DNA of 11,912 nt from an uncultured Erysipelotrichaceae bacterium (GTDB taxonomy: Bacteria > Bacillota_I > Bacilli_A > Erysipelotrichales > Erysipelotrichaceae). The notes under the pieces were generated by a model. The model saw only the letters and a list, made by a program, of their open reading frames with translations, was not told the origin of the DNA and made no database searches. Numbering within the stretch: the stretch's first letter is position 1; each line of letters opens with the position of its first letter. This document shows positions 6,345-11,912 of this stretch, piece after piece. Position numbers and translations under genes: made by a program. The stretch covers positions 1 to 11,912 of the forward strand of contig CAKUTY010000031.1 in assembly GCA_934692455.1 (NCBI GenBank), given 5' to 3'.

Positions 6345-8935
6345 TAATCGTTCTTTATATAATCAAATAAATAAATCATTTCTGAAGTTGGAATCTTAAT
6401 GTTATAAGTTGAATAGATTCTTTCAAAAGACTTATCAACATTAGAAATAAAATCCTTTTCATTTTCCTCAAATTCACTTTCTTCGCCAGACTCTTGAATT
6501 TCACTATGAGTCATAAGCCTTTCGATCATAAAACAAACATGCATAGAAATTCCAATTACGGTATTTGGTTTGAAACGATGACCTAAGCTTTGTTGCAAAT
6601 TATTAATCGAAATGGAAACATCATCCAATAGTCGAGTTGGATTTAGAATTGTCAAATTATTTACTATCGACTCCAAAGTAAAGTTCTTCAATAGCTTTGT
6701 CTCAAACAAATCTAATTCCTCTTCATTCAAGTAATCACCAAGGACTTTTCTCAAAACATCATTTTTCTCAAAACTCATAACTTCTTCAAGAGAAATATTG
6801 TCGACGTTGCCAATATCAATACCCTTTGAAGAAATTAATAACGCAACATCATATTTTTGAAAAATAGCATCTTCAGTTTTTATCTCTTTTAGTTGTTTAT
6901 AATCATAAGCAACCATAACCAAATCAATTTTCTTAGGCAAAGACTTCTTAAATAAAGAAACTAATCTTTCAGATATTTGAACGCCAGTATCACTAGCAAA
7001 TACGATCGCTCTTTCATATTGTTTTGAATGAATCAATTTATAATGACAAGCTGACTCAATAACTGCCTTCTTAAGAATTTCCTCCAATTCTCTTTCTTGA
7101 AGAATCATACTGCCAACATTAAGAGCTGTAGCGGTTGAAACATTATTTATAATTCCAATATTTATTCTATTTTCAATCAATGTGTCTAGTTTTTCTAAAG
7201 AACCCATATCAACCAAAAGAACAATGTCTGTTAAATATGGATTATTCTTAACAAATAAATTCACTCTATTAGCTACTTCATCAATCGTAGTGTCAAGTGA
7301 CATATCTATAGCCTCAAAAACTTGAGATTCTAATAAAGTATTAACCGCAATCGCAATTGATGAAGCGGTTGAGATTCCATGAGACAAGACAATTCCGGTT
7401 ATTTTTTGATTCTTTATATTTGAATTAAAGTAATGAATATTTAGCATAATAATTACTTTAGAGACAATAGACAGCTGTATATTTAATCCATTTTGTACTG
7501 CATTTGCTATCTTTTCCTCTAAAATATATTCATTTATCAAGTTAGTTTTAATATCTTCAAATAAACTTCTTAAAGATTCGCGTACTTTGCTTTGCCATCT
7601 AGCAAGTTGTGATCTTGAATTCTCCTCCAAAATCAATAATCTAGCAAGAACATGAATACTATTAAGTGGTAGATTTATTCCTCTGTTTTGTTCCAAACTA
7701 TTGATTAGCTCGCTAAGTGTTCTTTCATATAACTGAATCTTTTCATCTGAATACAAATCAGTTTTTTCTAGCATCTCATAGAACTGACGCATAATGCTAC
7801 GAGTACCATCATAATCTTTAACATCGCCAAGCTCTTTATTGTAGTTCAATAACAAATTCATATAATCAATAACGTTATCGCAAAATGAAGATGCTTCATA
7901 CATATCCAAAGTAATTAATTCATCTTTCTTTATAAAAGATACATAATTGTAAAATTCTACTGGCAAATGTTTAACATCAACTTCAATCGGATTCGCATTT
8001 CTATCATAAGCATTTGCACAAACCGCTACTATAGTCTTTTTTAAATCATCAATATTATTCGAATAATCTATTTTGGCTAATGTATTTAATAAGTTTCTAG
8101 AAATCAAAAAAGTATTGTTTAGTTTCTTTTCTTCTTCTCTAAATAAATTAGTAACAAACTGTTTCTTTTCATCTTCTGATCTATCAACAAATAAAGGAAG
8201 GCTTATTCTTACCGGAACTTCAAACAACAATTCTGGTTCAAGATAATCAGCATCTTGTTCGGAAGATACAATAATTTTCAACTTTTCAATAGCCTCTATC
8301 GTTAATGCCAATTCCTTTTGTTGTTTCAAAGATAAAGATGACACACTATTTAGATAAACTAACCCTGTTTGAATTTGTTTTTCATTCTTTTTAATATCTA
8401 TTAATACATCTTCAAAGCTTTCTTTAGATAAATCATAGTAAATAAATTTTGACTTTTTGTCACAAAGATTATTATTCTTCAAATAGTCCAAAGCTAATTT
8501 AGCTAGATACTTTTTTCCTGTTCCTTTTTTACCGAAAATAATAACCGGTAAAGAAGTTGGGTAAGAAACAGCTGATTTTAAGGAAGATATTGGCATCATC
8601 AAACTGCCATTACATCCGATTGCAAAGTCAAAGTCTCTAACATAGTTTGCGTTTGTATCAAGATGTCTCTTTAATGCTTCGATAGACAAAAACTCAAATT
8701 CATCAATTTTTAAGTTATATACTTCTTCTAATTTCTTTACTGGAAGATAATATACTGGTCTTGATTTGATTCTTACCGCTTTTCCATCTTTAACTAATGA
8801 ATTTAAATATTCAGAAGTTGAAGTTCTTGACATAATAAGCTTCTCTGAAATACTAACCGTAGTAAAATCATCCAAATTATCGAAATTAATTCTTTGTTGA
8901 TTTAAGTATTCTAATATTTTACTTACCGTGCTCAT
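6344..8935 (-). CDS. LevR-like PTS-controlled transcriptional regulator (HTH, degenerate AAA+, PRD1, EIIA-Man, EIIB-like, PRD2)
   Basis: The 863-residue regulator is numbered from the ATG at 8935. That ATG has AAAGGAG 8 bases upstream; longer starts at 8941 and 8977 lie on or before that site. Domains in order are: winged-helix HTH (about 1-65); sigma-54-activator-like AAA+ (about 114-330); PRD1 (about 420-506); EIIA-Man-like with phosphorylatable His519 in GIVLSHGISTASS (about 511-625); EIIB-like (about 641-721); PRD2 with His799 in SMHVCFMIERL (about 765-863). A Walker A motif is present (GKKGTGKK, 135-142), but I find no GAFTGA loop, and the Walker B position reads VYLNSVSSL instead of LFLDE. 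The EIIB-like domain has Ser where the Cys is expected (ASDTG). As first gene of the operon it probably senses phosphorylation by EIIB and HPr and controls its own transcription unit. Sigma-54 dependence looks lost (inference). Confidence 0.9.
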   Translation of the reverse strand: MSTVSKILEYLNQQRINFDNLDDFTTVSISEKLIMSRTSTSEYLNSLVKDGKAVRIKSRPVYYLPVKKLEEVYNLKIDEFEFLSIEALKRHLDTNANYVRDFDFAIGCNGSLMMPISSLKSAVSYPTSLPVIIFGKKGTGKKYLAKLALDYLKNNNLCDKKSKFIYYDLSKESFEDVLIDIKKNEKQIQTGLVYLNSVSSLSLKQQKELALTIEAIEKLKIIVSSEQDADYLEPELLFEVPVRISLPLFVDRSEDEKKQFVTNLFREEEKKLNNTFLISRNLLNTLAKIDYSNNIDDLKKTIVAVCANAYDRNANPIEVDVKHLPVEFYNYVSFIKKDELITLDMYEASSFCDNVIDYMNLLLNYNKELGDVKDYDGTRSIMRQFYEMLEKTDLYSDEKIQLYERTLSELINSLEQNRGINLPLNSIHVLARLLILEENSRSQLARWQSKVRESLRSLFEDIKTNLINEYILEEKIANAVQNGLNIQLSIVSKVIIMLNIHYFNSNIKNQKITGIVLSHGISTASSIAIAVNTLLESQVFEAIDMSLDTTIDEVANRVNLFVKNNPYLTDIVLLVDMGSLEKLDTLIENRINIGIINNVSTATALNVGSMILQERELEEILKKAVIESACHYKLIHSKQYERAIVFASDTGVQISERLVSLFKKSLPKKIDLVMVAYDYKQLKEIKTEDAIFQKYDVALLISSKGIDIGNVDNISLEEVMSFEKNDVLRKVLGDYLNEEELDLFETKLLKNFTLESIVNNLTILNPTRLLDDVSISINNLQQSLGHRFKPNTVIGISMHVCFMIERLMTHSEIQESGEESEFEENEKDFISNVDKSFERIYSTYNIKIPTSEMIYLFDYIKND

Positions 8936-8943
8936 TTCCATTG

Positions 8944-8950
8944 CTCCTTT
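8944..8950 (-). promoter_or_regulatory. Ribosome binding site deciding the regulator's start
   Basis: AAAGGAG on the minus strand ends 8 bases before the ATG at 8935 and only 2 bases before the in-frame ATG at 8941. The more distant in-frame ATG at 8977 lies upstream of it and has no comparable site. This shortens the regulator by 14 residues relative to the longest open frame. Confidence 0.75.
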
Positions 8951-9059
8951 AGTATAAAAACATTCCAAATAAAACAATTTTTATCCGAAATTAATCGTCA
9001 CATTTGTTGTTTTATCTAAAATATTCGACACAATTATAAAATAAATACTACTCACGAGC

Positions 9060-9077
9060 TTTATAACGGTTTATAAA
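9060..9077. promoter_or_regulatory. Perfect 7-4-7 palindrome over the -10, candidate operator
   Basis: TTTATAACGGTTTATAAA is an inverted repeat of TTTATAA / TTATAAA around CGGT. It covers the -10 and part of the spacer of the candidate promoter. AATTATC occurs twice next to it (9076-9082 and 9092-9098), flanking the -35. A bound protein here would block RNA polymerase. It could be the site for the operon's own regulator or a degenerate catabolite (cre-like) site; on the minus strand it differs at three positions from TGWAANCGNTNWCA. Confidence 0.4.
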
Positions 9078-9088
9078 TTATCTGTCGA
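9060..9088 (-). promoter_or_regulatory. Candidate sigma-70-type promoter of the sugar operon
   Basis: On the minus strand TCGACA (-35, 9088-9083) and TATAAA (-10, 9065-9060) are separated by exactly 17 bases, each one mismatch from consensus. Transcription would start near 9053, leaving a leader of about 118 bases before the regulator's ATG. I found no GG-N10-GC (-24/-12) sigma-54 element in 8951-9157. This is the only large gap upstream of the nine genes, so it probably serves the whole operon. Confidence 0.55.
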
Positions 9089-9134
9089 CTTAATTATCGG
9101 TATTTTAATAAGCAGATTTTATATGTGCTCATAT

Positions 9135-9164
9135 ATTAAAATAAGTAGCCACTAGGACTACTTA
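9135..9164 (-). terminator. Rho-independent terminator of the Na/Pi cotransporter gene
   Basis: On the minus strand TAAGTAG-T-CC pairs with GG-CTACTTA (9164-9142, one bulged base, 4-base loop) and is followed by a T-rich run (9141-9135). The cotransporter stop codon (9160-9158) lies inside the stem. It separates the housekeeping group from the sugar operon's promoter region. Confidence 0.75.
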
Positions 9165-10924
9165 CTTAAGACATCATAATAATTTAATTCATCAAGATAT
9201 TGACGATATAGATCCAAGAAATGATCTTCTTTTCTAATATCGATCTCAAACGTATGAGTATCGAAATTCTTATCATAGGAACCAATGGTTGCCAACGCAA
9301 TATTTGAACAATGATCCGAAACTCTTTCAAAGTTATTCAACAAATCATCGAAGATATAACCACTTTGAACATTACACTCACCGTTTTGAAGACGCTCAAT
9401 ATGATTCTCCCTCATCTTATCAACAATCTTATCAACCACTTGCTCCAAAGGCTCAACCGCATATGATTGTTCAATATCACTAGTAATAAAACTATCCATA
9501 CACATTGTAGAAACCTTCTTAATTGCCTCTAATAATAAATCCAATTCCTTCTTACTATCACTAGAGAAAACAACCTTATCCTCAGAAATAGCCTGAGCCA
9601 ATTGTGCAATATTCAAGGCATGGTCAGAAATTCTCTCCAAATCACCAACACTATGTAAATAACGACCAACAAGTCTAGATTGATAACCATTCAAAGACTT
9701 AGAAGCCATCTTAGTTAGATAAATATTTATCTTATCCTCATACTCATCCAACCTAACTTCCTTCTTCTCTACCTTAGCAAACTTCTTCTCATCGAAATTA
9801 TCCAATAAGCTAATGGCACTAAAAGTAATATCCAAGACCTTACCAGCCATTGTATTAATTACCTGGGTAACGTTTTCACACGCTAAAGGTGGATACTGTA
9901 AGAATCTTTCTTCCAACAAATTAGTATCACTTTGTTCCTCATCATTATTATCCTTAACCATAAGACCAACAAGCTTCTCAACAGTCTTAATAAAAGGAGA
10001 CAACATCCCAATCATCACAACCCTTATCATCGTATTAATAAAGGCGATAGAAACAGGATTCACAATATCATCCAAGAAATTAAAATGGAAAATGAAATTC
10101 AAAGCATAGAAAATTACCGCAAACAACAAACCACCGACAACATCAATAACCAAATAAGAATAAGCTGCCTTCTTAGCATCCGCATTAGCACCAATAGAAG
10201 AAATAATTACCGGTAAAGAAGCACCAATCGCAATACCAATAAGAATTGGAACGGTCATATCAACAGTAATAACACCTGTACTAGATAAAGCTTGAATAAT
10301 ACCAACAGCAGCACTAGCACTTTGAATTAAAGCTGTAAACAACATACCAAAGCCAATACCCAAGGTTGGATTTGAAAATGATGTAAATAAATTTAAGAAA
10401 GTAGGCTCACTTCTAAGACCACTAACAGCCCCAGACATTTGTTCCATACCTACCATCAAAATAGTAAAACCTAATAAAATCTCACCGATATTCTTTTGTT
10501 TACGTTTCTTAGAAACCATAATCAGCAAAATACCAATAACTCCAATTAAAGAAGCTAAAGTGCTTGTTGAAAACAATTCCAACATACCACTATTACCAGT
10601 ACCAATATAAGATAAAGAAATAACCCAACCTGTAATACTTGTACCAATAATAGCACCCATGATAATACTGATAGCCTGATTAAGCTTCATCATACCAGAG
10701 TTTACAAAACCAACAACCATCGCACTTGTAGCACTAGATGATTGAATAATAGCCGTAACACCAGTACCCAAAAGAATACCCTTTAAAGGACTACCTGTTA
10801 ACTTGTATAAAAAAACTTCCAGTTTGGTACCAGCAACCTTCTTAAGGCTATCACCCATTAGGGTCATACCGAACAAGAACAGTGCAACACCACCCAATAA
10901 CTTAACAATATCTGATAATGTCAT
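9158..10924 (-). CDS. Na+/phosphate cotransporter with C-terminal PhoU domain (NptA/YjbB type)
   Basis: The 588-residue protein has two parts. Residues 1-325 are the membrane domain with the family's two inverted repeats, marked by QSSSATSAMVVGF (61-73) and QSASAAVGIIQAL (201-213), the substrate/sodium-binding loops. Residues about 345-560 form a soluble PhoU-like helical bundle with the two metal-binding helices VGDLERISDHALNIA (426-440) and NNFERVSDHCSNIA (530-543). The family moves phosphate across the cytoplasmic membrane coupled to sodium; the PhoU part is thought to gate or regulate it. The ATG at 10924 follows GGGGAG at close spacing. It lies 45 bases after the thioredoxin stop with a terminator between them, so expression probably depends on read-through or a promoter I could not identify. 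Transport direction cannot be told from sequence. Confidence 0.92.
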   Translation of the reverse strand: MTLSDIVKLLGGVALFLFGMTLMGDSLKKVAGTKLEVFLYKLTGSPLKGILLGTGVTAIIQSSSATSAMVVGFVNSGMMKLNQAISIIMGAIIGTSITGWVISLSYIGTGNSGMLELFSTSTLASLIGVIGILLIMVSKKRKQKNIGEILLGFTILMVGMEQMSGAVSGLRSEPTFLNLFTSFSNPTLGIGFGMLFTALIQSASAAVGIIQALSSTGVITVDMTVPILIGIAIGASLPVIISSIGANADAKKAAYSYLVIDVVGGLLFAVIFYALNFIFHFNFLDDIVNPVSIAFINTMIRVVMIGMLSPFIKTVEKLVGLMVKDNNDEEQSDTNLLEERFLQYPPLACENVTQVINTMAGKVLDITFSAISLLDNFDEKKFAKVEKKEVRLDEYEDKINIYLTKMASKSLNGYQSRLVGRYLHSVGDLERISDHALNIAQLAQAISEDKVVFSSDSKKELDLLLEAIKKVSTMCMDSFITSDIEQSYAVEPLEQVVDKIVDKMRENHIERLQNGECNVQSGYIFDDLLNNFERVSDHCSNIALATIGSYDKNFDTHTFEIDIRKEDHFLDLYRQYLDELNYYDVLSK

Positions 10925-10933
10925 AATCTCCCC

Positions 10934-10975
10934 ACAAAATAAAAAAGTAGATTGTCAAAAACAAACAATCTACTT
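10934..10975 (-). terminator. Rho-independent terminator overlapping the thioredoxin stop codon
   Basis: On the minus strand AAGTAGATTGT (10975-10965) pairs perfectly with ACAATCTACTT (10955-10945) over a 9-base loop, followed by TTTTTATTTTG. The 11-bp stem contains the thioredoxin TAG (10972-10970). The T run ends only a few bases before the ribosome binding site of the next gene, so termination here would directly limit cotransporter expression. Confidence 0.8.
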
Positions 10976-11278
10976 AAAAGTTTCCTCTAAAATATTAACA
11001 ATCCTTGATTCAGGTAAAGAACCAACAAACTTATTAACTGGCTTACCATCCTTCAGCATAAAAACAGCCGGAATAGACAAAATACCAAAATCAACAGCAA
11101 GCTGTTCATTATCATCTACATTCACCTTAATGAAAGTAATATCAGGATAACTCTTGCTGATCTTCTCAAGAACTGGACCCAATAACTTACAAGGCCCACA
11201 CCAGTCAGCATAAAAATCAACAACTACATTGCCGCTTCTTGAGATAACATCGAATTCTTCTTTACTAACAATTTTCAC
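10970..11278 (-). CDS. trxA: Thioredoxin
   Basis: The 102-residue protein is a single classical thioredoxin domain. It has the redox motif WCGPC (26-30) in VDFYADWCGPCK, Asp20-Phe-Tyr before it, and the cis-proline Pro70 in SIPAVFMLKDG. It reduces disulfides in cytoplasmic proteins using electrons from thioredoxin reductase, which is not in this window. The start is a GTG at 11278, supported by AAGAGGT (11286-11292) 7 bases upstream. It lies 27 bases after uppP and is probably co-transcribed with it; its stop codon lies inside a terminator stem. No signal peptide is present. Length and motifs are normal for TrxA, though a thioredoxin-like paralogue of narrower function cannot be excluded. Confidence 0.93.
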   Translation of the reverse strand: MKIVSKEEFDVISRSGNVVVDFYADWCGPCKLLGPVLEKISKSYPDITFIKVNVDDNEQLAVDFGILSIPAVFMLKDGKPVNKFVGSLPESRIVNILEETFK

Positions 11279-11285
11279 GAATTTT

Positions 11286-11292
11286 ACCTCTT
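11286..11292 (-). promoter_or_regulatory. Ribosome binding site supporting the thioredoxin GTG start
   Basis: AAGAGGT on the minus strand, 7 bases upstream of the GTG at 11278. The next downstream codons contain no ATG near the start, so the GTG is the best choice. Confidence 0.65.
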
Positions 11293-11305
11293 ATTTACAT
11301 TATAC

Positions 11306-11912
11306 TTATTTAATCGCAAATAGGAAATAATAAGCTAAAACTAAAATACCTAAAACAATACGGTAATAACCAAATACCTTAAAGTCATGTTTCTTAATAT
11401 AAGACATCAAGAAACTGATCACAAACATTGAAGTAATAAAAGCCACAATCATACCAACCATTAAAATAAAGAATTCTAAGGTAGTAAACGCAAAGCCAAA
11501 CTTAACTAACTTCAATAAACTTGCACCAAACATTACAGGAACTGCCAAATAGAAAGTAAATTCAGCCGCAACCACTCTACTAACACCAATTAATAAAGCA
11601 CCTACAATAGTCGCACCACTTCTACTAGTTCCAGGGAAAATAGCCGCAATTAATTGGAATAAACCAATAATAATTACAGTCTTATAATCTAATTCAGCAA
11701 TTGAATTAATCTTGGCAGATTTACCATGATTTCTTGTTTCAATAATGATAAACGCAACACCAAAAACAATTAACGCAATCGCAACGCAAACATAGTTATA
11801 GAACAATTCTTCAAACAAATCATTAAATGCCAATCCAACAATAGCAGCAGGAACACAAGCTACAAGAACCTTAATCCACATAACCCACTTTGGCTTATCA
11901 AAATACTTCAAT
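11306..11912 (-). CDS. uppP: Undecaprenyl-diphosphatase UppP/BacA (partial, N-terminus beyond window)
   Basis: About 201 C-terminal residues of a family usually near 270 are present. The frame runs through the right edge, and the codon at 11911-11909 is TTG inside the protein, not a start. The active-site motif PGTSRSG is at visible residues 93-99, followed by SRVVAAEFTFYLAVPVMFGAS, the second conserved block. About six hydrophobic segments are visible. The enzyme removes a phosphate from undecaprenyl diphosphate at the membrane to recycle the lipid carrier for peptidoglycan and other wall polymers, and raises bacitracin tolerance. The first conserved Glu-rich motif lies outside the window. 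Thioredoxin follows after 27 bases. Confidence 0.95.
   Translation of the reverse strand, partial: LKYFDKPKWVMWIKVLVACVPAAIVGLAFNDLFEELFYNYVCVAIALIVFGVAFIIIETRNHGKSAKINSIAELDYKTVIIIGLFQLIAAIFPGTSRSGATIVGALLIGVSRVVAAEFTFYLAVPVMFGASLLKLVKFGFAFTTLEFFILMVGMIVAFITSMFVISFLMSYIKKHDFKVFGYYRIVLGILVLAYYFLFAIK

Noticed and set aside
8936..8977. 14-residue N-terminal extension of the regulator from the ATG at 8977
   Set aside because: The ribosome binding site at 8944-8950 lies inside this stretch and points to the ATG at 8935.
9033..9038. Perfect TATAAT on the minus strand in the operon leader
   Set aside because: No -35-like hexamer lies at 16-18 bases and there is no extended -10, so it looks like A/T-rich background.
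11299..11327. TATAAT on the minus strand just before thioredoxin, with TTTCCT 17 bases upstream
   Set aside because: The -35 match is poor and the start point would fall at the ribosome binding site itself; co-transcription with uppP is simpler.
1..11912. CRISPR arrays, tRNA or rRNA genes, transposases and attachment sites
   Set aside because: I looked for spaced repeats, cloverleaf-like segments, transposase motifs and flanking duplications and saw none that held up by eye.

Overview
The window is a low-GC stretch from a Firmicutes-type (Bacillota) bacterium. The evidence is strong AAGGAGG-type ribosome binding sites, the standard code with Trp as TGG, tightly packed co-directional operons, and a mannose-family PTS with a LevR-type regulator. 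The protein families would fit Erysipelotrichia or Bacilli, but I cannot name a genus.

Left edge (1-567): two short plus-strand reading frames with cysteine pairs overlap each other. The first is cut by the window edge. They are followed by a strong hairpin terminator at 407-444. This convergent region separates them from the minus-strand genes that fill the rest of the window.

Centre (568-9157): one nine-gene minus-strand operon with gaps or overlaps of at most about 20 bases. In transcription order it encodes a LevR-like PRD/PTS regulator, EIIA, a FrlC-like sugar epimerase (TIM barrel), EIIB, EIIC, EIID, two tandem fructose-6-phosphate-aldolase/transaldolase paralogues, and a GldA-type glycerol dehydrogenase. 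The simplest reading is a self-regulated catabolic route. A ketose or similar sugar is taken up and phosphorylated by the PTS. It is epimerised to a ketose 6-phosphate, cleaved into glyceraldehyde 3-phosphate plus dihydroxyacetone (or transferred to an acceptor), and the dihydroxyacetone is reduced to glycerol with NADH. The substrate cannot be read from sequence. A sigma-70-like promoter with a perfect 7-4-7 palindrome over its -10 lies upstream of the regulator. No -24/-12 sigma-54 promoter was seen there, and the regulator's AAA+ domain lacks the features needed to work with sigma-54.

Right edge (9142-11912): a second minus-strand group of housekeeping genes: the 3' part of undecaprenyl-diphosphatase (uppP, cut by the window edge), thioredoxin, and a sodium/phosphate cotransporter fused to a PhoU domain. 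Rho-independent terminators overlap the stop codons of both the thioredoxin and the cotransporter genes.

The least ordinary points are the sigma-54-activator-like regulator with a dead-looking ATPase, the divergent pair of aldolase paralogues (one has lost a catalytic Asp and its C-terminal tail), and their hybrid FSA/transaldolase active site.
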